Notes under the pieces: model-generated
Database searches by the model: none
Told to the model about the DNA's origin: nothing
What the model saw: only the letters and a program-made list of their open reading frames with translations
Shown: positions 8,640-17,236 of the stretch, in pieces
Position numbering within the stretch: the stretch's first letter is position 1
Layout: each line of letters opens with the position of its first letter
NCBI GenBank assembly: GCA_016789905.1
Contig: JAEUQC010000014.1
Location: 1-64,000, forward strand
DNA length: 64,000 nucleotides
Source of the DNA: Bryobacterales bacterium
GTDB taxonomy: Bacteria > Acidobacteriota > Terriglobia > Bryobacterales > Bryobacteraceae
Reading direction: 5' to 3'
Made by a program: the position numbers and the translations under genes

Positions 8640-9403
8640 GGCATCTTCTCCGCAATCAAGCGCACCAGTCGCATTTCCTTTCGCATCCATTCGTGCGCGC
8701 CCGCCGTATCTTCATACTTCCTGATTCTAAATCCTTCGAAGATGCGCAGCAGTTCATTGGTGTCGTATTCGAACGGGGAGTCCTTGCCGTCTTTATGACC
8801 GCATTCGACGACAATGATGCCGCCGGGGCGCAGGGCGTCGCGAACGCGGAAAACGCTGCGCTTTTCGATGGGATAGATGATGGCGATCAAGTCCCACTGG
8901 GCTTGGCCGAAGGGGAACTCTTCATCGGAGAGGACGAGAGCGTTGAGCTTGACTCCGGCAGCCATTGCGTGGCGTTGGGCGGCGGCGATGCCTGTTTTGG
9001 AAACGTCAAAACCGGTGACATCCCAGCCGTGGCGGGCCATGAATATGGCATTGCGGCCTTGGCCCATGCCTACGTCAAGGGCTTTGCCTGGGCGGCGTCC
9101 TTTGACGGCTTCGACGAGCAGGGCGGTGGGAGTTTGCGGCGACGGGGACTTGCCGGCGTAAACAGGATCGTAGAGCACGGCTTCGTCGCGGGAGGCGATG
9201 ATGCTCATCGTCTGCCGCGCTTCCGAGGGTGCCATGCCATCTGCTGTCAACTTGGCCGCATAACGTTCCGTGGCCGCCTGCCAGGTTAGTCGCGCATTCT
9301 CCGGCACGGCACGCCAGCGAAGGAAGTTCGCATAGGCAGCTTCGCCGTCGATCTGGCCATGGACGGGAATGCAAAGGGCGAGGATGAGGACCACGGGCCA
9401 CAT
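8636..9403 (-). CDS. Exported class I SAM-dependent methyltransferase-like protein
   Basis: A clear signal peptide (residues about 1-17, WPVVLILALCIPVHGQ) precedes a Rossmann methyltransferase domain with motif I ALDVGMGQGRNAIFMARHG near residue 110 and a TehB-like motif IV (WDLIAIIYP). The middle segment LTADGMAPSEARQTMSIIAS is typical of the many exported methyltransferases of Acidobacteriota and Planctomycetota. How an extracytoplasmic enzyme would get SAM is not known. The ATG at 9403 is used; a TTG at 9412 is possible. It lies 20 bases after the preceding gene and is coupled to the pentapeptide gene. Confidence 0.75.
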   Translation of the reverse strand: MWPVVLILALCIPVHGQIDGEAAYANFLRWRAVPENARLTWQAATERYAAKLTADGMAPSEARQTMSIIASRDEAVLYDPVYAGKSPSPQTPTALLVEAVKGRRPGKALDVGMGQGRNAIFMARHGWDVTGFDVSKTGIAAAQRHAMAAGVKLNALVLSDEEFPFGQAQWDLIAIIYPIEKRSVFRVRDALRPGGIIVVECGHKDGKDSPFEYDTNELLRIFEGFRIRKYEDTAGAHEWMRKEMRLVRLIAEKMP

Positions 9404-9423
9404 GATCCTCAATCTAGCAAAGG

Positions 9424-10143
9424 CTACGGCTTCGGGTTCCAGTTGCTCAGTTCCGGCCGGTAACGGTACAGGTTCACTTCGGCGGATTCCGTAACAGCGT
9501 CGCGCTTGGCGGCCCAGGATGCGTACTTCACTTCACCCATCGCCTTTCGCGCGGCGGATTCATCCAGATCCGTCAGCGCGGGCACGGCCAGCGATGTGGT
9601 GAATTCGCCGACCGGCCCTCCCATTCGCGTTTCGGTTACCAGGTAGAGCTTCACGCCGGCCGGCTTCATGCCCGCGCTCATCATTTCCTTTAACACTGCC
9701 CGCATCTCATCCTGCCGGCCCGGCTTGACGCGAACGCGCGCGACGCGCAGGTAGGGCGCGGGGACGGTCGAGTCGCGAATGCTGAGCTCCGGCTTGATTT
9801 CGGTGACGCGGGTTTCGCGGTCTTCAACCGTTGCCATCAAGCGGATGTTCGCCGCGCGGTATTCGGCCTCAAAGTTGCCTTTGAACGCATCGGCGCGGCT
9901 TGCCACGGCTTGTGAAATCTTGTCGTAGCGTCTCACGATGGCGAATTGTTCCGGCCCGGTGAGCGATTGGTACACCGCGGTGGGAGCGTCCACGTTGGCT
10001 TTTTTATAAATGGCCATCAGATCCTGAATCGCCGATTGCCATTCGGCCATGCGATCCCGTTTCACCTTGTAGAGCCTGACGTGCTGGAAGTTCTGTCCTG
10101 CGAGCGTAAGCGCGAAGAAGGCGCAGATTAGCAGTTTCTTCAT
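9424..10143 (-). CDS. Exported protein with two ABM/NIPSNAP-like modules, unknown function
   Basis: The 239-residue product has a signal peptide (MKKLLICAFFALTLAGQ) followed by two ferredoxin-like ABM-type halves: FQHVRLYKVKRDRMAEWQ near residue 20 and YLRVARVRVKPGRQDEMRA near residue 120. Both follow the pattern strand-(V/R)xPG(R/K)xxE(W/M) seen in antibiotic-biosynthesis-monooxygenase and NIPSNAP folds. No catalytic residues can be assigned. It is the first gene of the minus-strand operon ending with the VOC gene, so the operon starts with two exported proteins and continues with cytoplasmic ones. Confidence 0.65.
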   Translation of the reverse strand: MKKLLICAFFALTLAGQNFQHVRLYKVKRDRMAEWQSAIQDLMAIYKKANVDAPTAVYQSLTGPEQFAIVRRYDKISQAVASRADAFKGNFEAEYRAANIRLMATVEDRETRVTEIKPELSIRDSTVPAPYLRVARVRVKPGRQDEMRAVLKEMMSAGMKPAGVKLYLVTETRMGGPVGEFTTSLAVPALTDLDESAARKAMGEVKYASWAAKRDAVTESAEVNLYRYRPELSNWNPKP

Positions 10144-10248
10144 TTTCGATTCCTCTTCCCGAAAGTGTTCGGTTGGCCTGTCAGCGCAAAAATTAACGTG
10201 ACCGGGCCATGGAAACGGAAACTCCCTGGGCGTACTCTATTAGCTGTG

Positions 10249-10647
10249 ATGACTCGCAGAAACCTATTCGCACTGGCCGCCACGGCGCCGTTCGCTTTCG
10301 CGCAAAGCGAGGACGCCGTCCGCAAAGCGGCAGAGAAGTGGCTGGCGTTGATTGACCAGGGGAAGTACAAAGACGCCTACAAGCAATCGAGCCAGCACAT
10401 GAGGGCGCAGGCTACGGTGGACGAGTGGGAACCGCAAATCAGCGCGATGCGCGAAGGCGCCGGAGCCATGCAATCCCGCGGGTTCACGTCGGCGAAGGCC
10501 ACGAAGACAATGGCCGGCGCGCCGGATGGGGAATACATGGTGTTGGAGTACGGGTCGGCCTTCGCTAAGAAGGCGAAGGCCGTGGAAACCGTAATGGTGA
10601 GCCGCGAGGGCGGCACATGGAAGGCGGCCGGTTACTACATCCGCTAG
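10249..10647 (+). CDS. Exported DUF4019-like protein
   Basis: The 132-residue protein has a short Tat/Sec-like leader (MTRRNLFALAATAPFAFAQ) and then a single domain with AAEKWLALIDQGKYKDAYKQ and VMVSREGGTWKAAGYYIR, which matches DUF4019 proteins, small periplasmic proteins of unknown role. I chose the ATG at 10249 over the open frame upstream because it gives the signal peptide directly. It is divergent from the operon that begins at 10143 and converges with the CBS gene with a 4-base overlap. Confidence 0.7.
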   Translation: MTRRNLFALAATAPFAFAQSEDAVRKAAEKWLALIDQGKYKDAYKQSSQHMRAQATVDEWEPQISAMREGAGAMQSRGFTSAKATKTMAGAPDGEYMVLEYGSAFAKKAKAVETVMVSREGGTWKAAGYYIR

Positions 10648-11096
10648 CTGGGATAGGCGCCGGCGATGTAGCTGTGCAGGTGGTCGATCGTGCTTTCCTG
10701 TTCGGCGATTACCTGTTTCACCAGGTCGCCAATGGAAAGCATGCCGACAACCATGTGATCAGCAACAACCGGCAAGTGCCGGACGCGAGCATCCGACATG
10801 ACGCGCAGGCAGTGGCCAACGCTATCGAGCGGAGTCACGGTGATCAGATCCGTGGACATGATCTCGCTGACGGGCGTGTCTTTGGAAGACCGTCCCGCGA
10901 GTATGACTTTCCGCGTGTAATCACGCTCCGAAAGAATCCCGGCCAGCCGGCCGCGGTCAAGGACGACGAGAGCGCCGACCGAGTGTGCGGCCATCTCTTC
11001 AATGGCGGCAAAGACCGATGCATTCGGAGAAATAGAAAAGACCCGGCGGCCTTTTCTGTCGAGCAACGTTCCAACGGACACCGATGAGCCTTTCAT
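10644..11096 (-). CDS. CBS-domain pair protein
   Basis: The 150-residue protein is a tandem of two CBS motifs (GALVVLDRGRLAGILSERDYTRKVILAG and VRHLPVVADHMVVGMLSIGDLVKQVI), with no other domain. Such stand-alone pairs bind adenine nucleotides and usually act as energy sensors for unknown partners. The start at 11096 is followed by residues MKGSSVSVGTLLDRKG, a typical beginning of this family. A GGTGGGCC/AGGAGGATT region upstream holds the ribosome site (AGGAGGATTCACG before the ATG). Confidence 0.85.
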   Translation of the reverse strand: MKGSSVSVGTLLDRKGRRVFSISPNASVFAAIEEMAAHSVGALVVLDRGRLAGILSERDYTRKVILAGRSSKDTPVSEIMSTDLITVTPLDSVGHCLRVMSDARVRHLPVVADHMVVGMLSIGDLVKQVIAEQESTIDHLHSYIAGAYPS

Positions 11097-11159
11097 CGTG
11101 AATCCTCCTGGTGGGCCTGACTATACAACAACGAAATGGAGCTGTGCAACGATAGCTGA

Positions 11160-12287
11160 ATGAAGAGTGATCGTTTTCGCGCGGCTTTTCCCCGGGCGAT
11201 GGAACTGACTTATCTTGATACGGCGGCCGAGGGCCTGCCGGTGGCAACCGAAGCGGATGCGCTGTTGCAGTATTTCCGCGACAAGTCGCTGGGCACACCG
11301 GGCCGGAAGGAGTTTCACCGGGTAGAGGGCGAGGCACTGACGCTGGCGGCGGAGTTGTTGGGGACCGATGCGGAGAACGTGACGTTTCTGGGCAGCGCGT
11401 CGGAGGCCATGAGCGTACTTGCCAATTCCATCGAGTGGCGGACGGGTGATGAAGTGATTATCAGCGACCTGGAGTTCCCATCAAACGTGCTTTCCTGGCT
11501 GCGATTGCGCGATCAGGGGGTGAAGGTCGTGGTCGTTGGAAATGTGGGCGGAGCGCTGCGGTGGGAGGATGTGGAATCGCGTTTGAACGAACGAACACGG
11601 CTGATTTCGTTGAGCCTGGTGAGTTATAAAACCGGCGCGTATCTGCCGTTTGTGCCGCAATTGGCTGAAGCGGCGCGGCGCGTGGACGCCGTGCTGGCGA
11701 TTGACGCAACGCAGGCGCTGGGACGTTGTCCGCTGAGCCTGGCGGGCGTCGATTATTTGTATTCGAGCAGCTTTAAGTGGATGATGGGGCCGCACGGCCT
11801 GGGGCTGGTCTATGTGTCACCCGAGTACCGGGCGAAGATGGCCGACCCATCAAGCATCGGGTGGTATTCGGTGCCGAACGTGTTCACGCCCGATCGCTAC
11901 GAACGGTACGAATTGAAGGCGGGCGCGCGCAGCCTGGCCGGCGGGATGCCAAATTTCCCTGCGTTGTACGGCATTCGGCAGAGTTTGCGCTTTCTGCTGG
12001 ATGTGGGCGTGGACTCCATTTGGCGGGAGATGGGGCCGTTGGTGGAAGAAATGCGCGCCGGCCTTGCCGGGCTGGGTTGCCAGATGTTGACGCCGGAAGG
12101 CGAACAGTATGCCTCAGGCATTGTGGCTTTCTCTCATGAGCGGGCGGAAGCGATTGGCGCGGCGCTGGCGGAGAGGGATGTGATCGTGTGGGCCGGAGAC
12201 GGGCGCGTTCGGGCCTCGCTGCATTTGTACAATAACGCCGCCGATGTGGCGCGGTATTTGGAAGTTTTGCGGGAGATACTGGCTTAA
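11160..12287 (+). CDS. Class V aminotransferase-fold PLP enzyme (cysteine desulfurase/isopenicillin epimerase-like)
   Basis: The 375-residue protein has the class V fold type I layout: an N-terminal YLDTAAEGLP, PLP-phosphate region GSASEAMSVL, Asp182 in AIDATQALG that contacts the pyridine nitrogen, and the Schiff-base lysine Lys206 in SSFKWMMGPHGLGL. The lysine context (K-W, followed by a hydrophobic pair and GPHG) is that of CsdA/epimerase-like members rather than SHxK of IscS, and no SufE/SufU partner is adjacent. It could be a desulfurase, a selenocysteine lyase or an epimerase. It stands alone and overlaps the convergent DUF1537 gene by 4 bases. Confidence 0.8.
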   Translation: MKSDRFRAAFPRAMELTYLDTAAEGLPVATEADALLQYFRDKSLGTPGRKEFHRVEGEALTLAAELLGTDAENVTFLGSASEAMSVLANSIEWRTGDEVIISDLEFPSNVLSWLRLRDQGVKVVVVGNVGGALRWEDVESRLNERTRLISLSLVSYKTGAYLPFVPQLAEAARRVDAVLAIDATQALGRCPLSLAGVDYLYSSSFKWMMGPHGLGLVYVSPEYRAKMADPSSIGWYSVPNVFTPDRYERYELKAGARSLAGGMPNFPALYGIRQSLRFLLDVGVDSIWREMGPLVEEMRAGLAGLGCQMLTPEGEQYASGIVAFSHERAEAIGAALAERDVIVWAGDGRVRASLHLYNNAADVARYLEVLREILA

Positions 12288-13567
12288 CCCCGCACTTCGA
12301 CGAACAGCGCTTTGCCGCCTACCTGACCGCCCTTCAACATGATCTCGCGCCCGTCCATGGCGGGATCCGGCGACCAGACGCGGCAAAGCGGCGAGCCCGG
12401 CGCGAAAGGTTGCAACAGCGTCAGCGCCTGTATCGATAACGCCTGGCTAGCGTACCCCGAAGTGTCGCCGCCGGCGATAATCACACGGCGGAGTTCGTGT
12501 CCGCGAAGGAGCCGGTTGGCCAGCGCGCCGAGACGGGCACCCAGACGATGGCCGAGGTCCTTCCCGGACACCACGTCGGCGGGCCCGGCCGCTGAATAGA
12601 GAATGGGGCTGCCGCCGTTGCGAAGAATTGCGTCGGCGGCCGCAACGGCCCGTTCGAATTCGGCATCACTTTCCAACATCGCCACTGGGTCCAACGCCAC
12701 TCCATGGAATCCGTTTTGCAGCGCCCAGTGAATTTGCCCGGCTGTGACGGGGGAGCAACTGCCGGAAACGACGAGCAGCCGATCGACAGGCGGGGGTGGC
12801 GCGGTCTTCGGCCTGGCGGGTAAGTCCCAATGGGCGAGTAGCGCGTACTCAACGCCGGAGGAGCCGGCCAGAAACGACGGGTGCGCGGGGCGGGACTCCC
12901 AGATGGCGCGCCCGGCTTCGCGGAGGCTGGCCGCGTCGAGCGTGTCGAACAACACGATGGCCGATTCTTCGGCGCGCAGTGTTTGCAGACGCTCCAGGCC
13001 CAGGCCGGCCTGTAGGGTAAGGATGTCGACATGGGCCGAGGAGAGCGCGGTCTGTTGCGCCAGATGCCGCCGCAGATCGGCTTCGCCCATCGGCGTTACG
13101 GGATGGCGCGACATGGTGGGGTGCCGGTCAATCCGGTGCGTCGCGCCGTCGGCGGTGGCGAACAGATTGCCGAACAGCACATAGCGGCGAAGCGCCGGCG
13201 CGCCGACGATCATCGGCACAGTGGCGTTACCAAAAATGCGGCGGCCAATTTCCACGGCGCGGCCGATGTTGCCAATGGCCGGAGAACTATCGAACGTGGA
13301 GCACACTTTGTAGTGGCAGAACGGCGCGCCCAGGGCGCGTAGCGCTTCAAACACCGGCGGCAAATGCTCGTCCATCCACGCGGGGGATTGGCTGCGGCTG
13401 AGGCCGGCCACGCCGACGGCGCGGCAATCGGGATATCGCCGCAAGTCATTCGGCGTGGGCGGCGCCAGGAATAGCACGGCGGGTACGCCGTTTACCGAAA
13501 GCGCCTCCATGGCGTCGGTAGAGCCCGTGAAATCGTCGCCATAAAAGGTGAGCAACAACGGGCTCAT
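12284..13567 (-). CDS. Four-carbon acid sugar kinase family protein (DUF1537)
   Basis: The 427-residue protein has the two-domain DUF1537 architecture: an N-terminal substrate-binding half starting LLTFYGDDFTGSTDAMEAL, and a C-terminal nucleotide-binding half with VVSGSCSPVTAGQI and IIAGGDTSGYASQAL (a GGDTS motif). Family members phosphorylate D-threonate, D-erythronate, L-threonate, 3-oxo-tetronate or 3-oxo-isoapionate. It is translationally coupled (ATGA overlap) to the upstream RuBisCO-like gene, the pairing known for OiaK/OiaX in apiose catabolism, so 3-oxo-isoapionate or a close analogue is the best guess. OtnK-type substrates remain possible. Confidence 0.85.
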   Translation of the reverse strand: MSPLLLTFYGDDFTGSTDAMEALSVNGVPAVLFLAPPTPNDLRRYPDCRAVGVAGLSRSQSPAWMDEHLPPVFEALRALGAPFCHYKVCSTFDSSPAIGNIGRAVEIGRRIFGNATVPMIVGAPALRRYVLFGNLFATADGATHRIDRHPTMSRHPVTPMGEADLRRHLAQQTALSSAHVDILTLQAGLGLERLQTLRAEESAIVLFDTLDAASLREAGRAIWESRPAHPSFLAGSSGVEYALLAHWDLPARPKTAPPPPVDRLLVVSGSCSPVTAGQIHWALQNGFHGVALDPVAMLESDAEFERAVAAADAILRNGGSPILYSAAGPADVVSGKDLGHRLGARLGALANRLLRGHELRRVIIAGGDTSGYASQALSIQALTLLQPFAPGSPLCRVWSPDPAMDGREIMLKGGQVGGKALFVEVRG

Positions 13568-14793
13568 GCGTACTTTTCCAACGCCTGGCGAAGCTCAACA
13601 TGCGCACTGGCGGCGGTCTGCAGATCAACACCTTCCATGGCTGACTGCCACGCCTGGCGCATGGCGCGCACGCCCGCGGCGACGCCGGCTGGATGCGCCA
13701 TCAGGCCCCCGCCGGCGGCGTAGATCAGGTCCGCCGTGCTCAGCGCGTTCCACGTATCCTGCACTTGCCGCACTGTCTGGCCGGAGGAGAAAACGGGCAT
13801 CACTTCGCAGCCGCGATTGGCACCGTTGAACATGGGCGTCATGCACTCGCGCGCCGACGCGAGCACGCTCGCGTCACTTTCGCAGAACTTGTTGCGGAGG
13901 CCGTTGACATGCATTTGGTCCACTCCGGCCAGCCGCCACAGTTTTTGATACGCCAGATAGCTGATGCCGATATGCGGTGATCGCGAATATAGACCCCATC
14001 CGTTTCGATGGGCATGAATCGGTAGCCGGCAATGGCGCCGCAAATAGGTGACCCCGGAAAGGCCCACGCTGTTGATGCTCACCATCACGCAAGTGCCGCC
14101 GGCCTGTTCCACAATGTCGTGGCGGCGGAGCATCTCGTCGATCTCGCCGGTGAGATTGAACGCGAACATCACCTTGCGGCCGGCGCGTTCCGCGTGGCTG
14201 TTGATGACGGCCATCACCGCCTCCACACGTTGCGCAAACGGGCAGTGGGGCCCATCGGCCTGCAGTTCATCGTCCTTGATGAAGTCGATGCCGCCATCGA
14301 CGAGTTGTTGCACCAGCGCAGCGGTTTCCCGCGGCGACAGGCCGACGCTCGGTTTGATGATCGTTCCGAGAATGGGGCCGTTGGCGATGCCGGTGAGGCG
14401 CCGCGTGCCGGCGACACCGAATTGCGGGCCGGGGTAGGCGGCGCGAAACTCGTCGGGCAAGTGCAGCCCGGTTAGCCGGAGCGTCGAAAACTGCTTCAGC
14501 TCGAACAGATTCCCGGCCACCGTCGAAAGCAGATTGGGCAGGCTCGGCCCCATGTTTTCGATGGGCCACGAAAGAACGGTGGCCGCCGCGGATTCGCTGG
14601 TTCGATCGATCCGTTCCACCCGCGCGCCATAGCGAGCCTTCAATTCCGGGGTCTCACCGGGCAGCGCAAGGAACGTGCCGCTGGATTGTTCGCCGGCCAT
14701 GGTTTCCAGGGCCGCCTCCAGCGGAGCCTTGGTTTCCACGTCGTAGCTCGCGTAAATGCGGCTGGGCAGGAACTGCGAAAAGGTGTTGAGCAT
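13564..14793 (-). CDS. RuBisCO-like protein (form IV family), candidate acid-sugar-phosphate transcarboxylase
   Basis: The 409-residue protein aligns by eye along the whole RuBisCO large-subunit fold. Residues matching the spinach numbering are Lys147 (K175) in GTIIKPSVGLS, Lys173/Asp175/Glu176 (K201, D203, E204) in GGIDFIKDDE, His262-Arg263 (H294-R295), His295 and Lys302 (H327, K334) in HVNGLRNKF, Asn95 (N123) in AGNLFEL, and a GGG at 361-363. The S379-G380-G381 loop is SGQ rather than SGG. So the metal site is intact but the phosphate site differs, as in catabolic RuBisCO-like enzymes such as OiaX. It is first in a two-gene operon with a DUF1537 kinase. Carboxylase activity is not implied. 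Confidence 0.85.
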   Translation of the reverse strand: MLNTFSQFLPSRIYASYDVETKAPLEAALETMAGEQSSGTFLALPGETPELKARYGARVERIDRTSESAAATVLSWPIENMGPSLPNLLSTVAGNLFELKQFSTLRLTGLHLPDEFRAAYPGPQFGVAGTRRLTGIANGPILGTIIKPSVGLSPRETAALVQQLVDGGIDFIKDDELQADGPHCPFAQRVEAVMAVINSHAERAGRKVMFAFNLTGEIDEMLRRHDIVEQAGGTCVMVSINSVGLSGVTYLRRHCRLPIHAHRNGWGLYSRSPHIGISYLAYQKLWRLAGVDQMHVNGLRNKFCESDASVLASARECMTPMFNGANRGCEVMPVFSSGQTVRQVQDTWNALSTADLIYAAGGGLMAHPAGVAAGVRAMRQAWQSAMEGVDLQTAASAHVELRQALEKYA

Positions 14794-14802
14794 GGGGATA
14801 CG

Positions 14803-14859
14803 ATGACGGCGATGCGTCTCCTCATCTTACTTGCCCTCGCCGCGGCGGCGGCGCAGTAG
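14803..14859 (+). other. 18-codon frame resembling an orphan signal peptide
   Basis: MTAMRLLILLALAAAAAQ followed by a stop has the exact make-up of a Sec signal peptide (Arg, hydrophobic core, Ala-rich cleavage site) but no mature part. It lies in the 210-base gap between the divergent RuBisCO-like and glycosidase-like genes. It may be the stump of a secreted-protein gene or chance in GC-rich DNA. The rest of the gap shows no other coding potential. Confidence 0.25.
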
Positions 14860-15003
14860 ACTGCACGGGGATTCAGGCCGGCGCGCAACGGATGTGCGGC
14901 CCGGCGAAGAGGCCCGCTCTACTGGGACCTTTTCAGCGCAGGGAGAGCTACCCACGGCCCGGGGGCCGTTTGTGATTCAATTTCCAGTGAGTCTTCTACA
15001 CAC

Positions 15004-16083
15004 ATGGTCTCCCGACGTTCGCTTCTCCACCTGGCCGCCGCCTCGCCCCTGCTCGCCGCCGCGCCGCGCCGCACCGCCGTTTCCATTCGCGGCAACCAAT
15101 TTTTCATCAACGGCCGCGTCACCTACAAAGGCCGCAGCTACAAGGGCCACAAGATTGAAGGCTTGCTGATGAACTCCCGCATGGTGCAGGGTACCTTCGA
15201 CGATCACAACCCCGAAACCGCCGTAAAATGGGCTTACCCGGACACGAAAAAGTGGGACGCAGAACGCAATGTGAGCGAGTTCCTGGCGGCCATGCCGGTT
15301 TGGCGCAAGCACGGATTGCTCTCCTTCACCGTCAATCTGCAAGGCGGCAGCCCGGAAGGTTACAGCAAGTCACAGCCGTGGATCACCTCCGGAATCGCGC
15401 CTGACGGTTCGCTACGGCCGGACTGCATGAGCCGCCTGGAGCGGATTCTCAACCGCGCCGACGAACTCGGCATGGTGGCAATCGTTGGCTACTTCTACTT
15501 CGGCCAGGACCAGAACGTGAAAGACGAAAAGGCCATTCGCCTCGCCGTCACCAACGCCACCAATTGGCTGCTCGACCGCGACTACCGCAATGTGCTCGTT
15601 GAAGTCGACAACGAGACCAACGTGAAGGCCTACGATCACGAGATTCTGAAACCCGCCCGCGTCCATGAACTGATCGACCTCGTGAAGAGCTTGAACCGCA
15701 AAGGCCGCCGTCTGCTAACCGGCACATCCTATGGCGGCAACGCCATCCCGCTGCCAAACGTCGTCAAGAGTTCGGATTTCCTGCTGCTGCATGGAAACGG
15801 CGTAAAGGACCCGAAGCGCATTGCCGAAATGGTCCGCCAGACTCGCGCCGTGGAGGGCTACCGGCCCATGCCGGTCCTGTTCAACGAAGACGATCACTTC
15901 GATTTCGACAAGCCCGAAAACAACATGATGTCCGCCATTTCGGAGTACGCTTCCTGGGGCTACTTCGACCCTGGCGCCAGCAACTACTCCGACGGCTATC
16001 AATGCCCGCCCGTCAACTGGGGCATCAACACAGACCGGAAAAAGGCCTTCTTCAACCTGCTGCGCGAAGTGACCGGCAGTTAA
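15004..16083 (+). CDS. Exported GH5-like TIM-barrel protein (putative glycoside hydrolase)
   Basis: The 359-residue product begins with a twin-arginine leader (MVSRRSLLHLAAASPLLAAA) and then shows an INGRVTYKGRSYKG segment as in the N-terminal strand of cellulase-type barrels. VLVEVDNETNV carries an Asn-Glu pair at 203-204, the place of the acid/base in clan GH-A, and VLFNEDDHF has Glu295, in the place of the nucleophile. This suggests a retaining glycosidase acting outside the cytoplasm; the family and substrate are not clear. It is divergent from the RuBisCO-like operon and overlaps the convergent DUF362 gene by 4 bases. Confidence 0.65.
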   Translation: MVSRRSLLHLAAASPLLAAAPRRTAVSIRGNQFFINGRVTYKGRSYKGHKIEGLLMNSRMVQGTFDDHNPETAVKWAYPDTKKWDAERNVSEFLAAMPVWRKHGLLSFTVNLQGGSPEGYSKSQPWITSGIAPDGSLRPDCMSRLERILNRADELGMVAIVGYFYFGQDQNVKDEKAIRLAVTNATNWLLDRDYRNVLVEVDNETNVKAYDHEILKPARVHELIDLVKSLNRKGRRLLTGTSYGGNAIPLPNVVKSSDFLLLHGNGVKDPKRIAEMVRQTRAVEGYRPMPVLFNEDDHFDFDKPENNMMSAISEYASWGYFDPGASNYSDGYQCPPVNWGINTDRKKAFFNLLREVTGS

Positions 16084-17183
16084 ACCAGTTTGCCGAATTC
16101 GGTTTTCACTTCTTCGATCTCCGACCCGCGCGTCCAAATGGAGTACGAATCGTTCAGCCCGTAGCCGCGCTGCACGGCCAGTTCCAGGTGCCGGATGGAG
16201 GTCGATTCCAAACCCATCACGGCGGCGCCGACGGCGTCCACGGCGGGCGCGTTCGTGCCGGCGATGATCACATTATGCCGGCGTGTTTTCGATCCGTTGC
16301 CCGCGAAGGAACCACCCACAATCGCGTAGTCCGCCGGATGGAAAGAGAAGTAGTCGACAGCAATCTCGCCTGCCTCTCCCAGCGCCTGCAAGCCTTGTTT
16401 GGAGTCGCCATAGCGCGCCCCCGGCGCGAACCCCAGATAGTTCAGCATCGACAGCGCCACGCCGGGCCCCTCCATGGTCCCCAGTGGCGCCAGCGAAATC
16501 ACTTTGTCGCATTCGCGCAGCACGCGTGGCACATGATAAATGCCCTGTGGGTTACGGCCCGCGCAGACGCGCCCCTCAACCGGCATCTCCAAGGATGGCG
16601 CCGTATTCAGATCCAACAGTTCGAAACGCAGCGCCGCGTGCCGTTTGGCTAGGGACTGGACAATAGCCCGGTAGCTCATACCATCGAACTCGCCATTCCA
16701 AGTCGTATCCCAAAGCGCGTCCGATTGGCACGGCGCGCCTTCGGCGATTGTGAATCGCCGTCCCAATCCGCGCTCCGCCAGGTAACGCAACACACCCGCC
16801 ACCAGCCGAGGATCCGTCACCGCGCCGGCATGAAATCCAGCTTCGCCAGGGCAGCGCTGAACGCACGTCTTTATCACCACCCAATCATCCCGATGCATGG
16901 CCGTCACCAGACCTCCACGCCGGCCGCCCCCCAACTCCACCGCCAGCCGCAGCATGTCGTCCAGTTGCGCGGCGGAAAGCGTCGAATCCAACGCGGCGGG
17001 CTTGGTCAGCGCGCGAATCTTGCGCCCATCTATCTCTTCACTGCCCGCGAAGTTAGAAGGGATGAGCCCCACACGTGGAGCCGTATCGCGACTGGCCGCG
17101 GCCGTCACCCACTCCCGCGGCTTCTTCTCCTGCGCCGCCAGTGGCGCCAGGAAGGGAGTGAGAAGAACGTCGCGTCTGCGCAT
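16080..17183 (-). CDS. Exported DUF362 family protein
   Basis: The 367-residue protein starts at the ATG at 17183, preceded by an almost perfect AAGGAGGTGG ribosome site; the leader MRRRDVLLTPFLAPLAAQ is Tat/Sec-like. The body matches DUF362: VGLIPSNFAGSEEIDGRKI near the start, WVVIKTCVQR, ITSLAPLGTMEGPGVALSMLNYLGFAPG-type segment and a C-terminal GTNAPAVDAVGAAVMGLE. None of the cysteine clusters of iron-sulfur DUF362 members is present. The function of the family is unknown. It is divergent from a second DUF362 gene 65 bases away. Confidence 0.75.
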   Translation of the reverse strand: MRRRDVLLTPFLAPLAAQEKKPREWVTAAASRDTAPRVGLIPSNFAGSEEIDGRKIRALTKPAALDSTLSAAQLDDMLRLAVELGGGRRGGLVTAMHRDDWVVIKTCVQRCPGEAGFHAGAVTDPRLVAGVLRYLAERGLGRRFTIAEGAPCQSDALWDTTWNGEFDGMSYRAIVQSLAKRHAALRFELLDLNTAPSLEMPVEGRVCAGRNPQGIYHVPRVLRECDKVISLAPLGTMEGPGVALSMLNYLGFAPGARYGDSKQGLQALGEAGEIAVDYFSFHPADYAIVGGSFAGNGSKTRRHNVIIAGTNAPAVDAVGAAVMGLESTSIRHLELAVQRGYGLNDSYSIWTRGSEIEEVKTEFGKLV

Positions 17184-17236
17184 GGAGAACCACCTCCTTG
17201 CTTTCGAGTTTAGATCCATTTTCGGAAAAATGGGTG

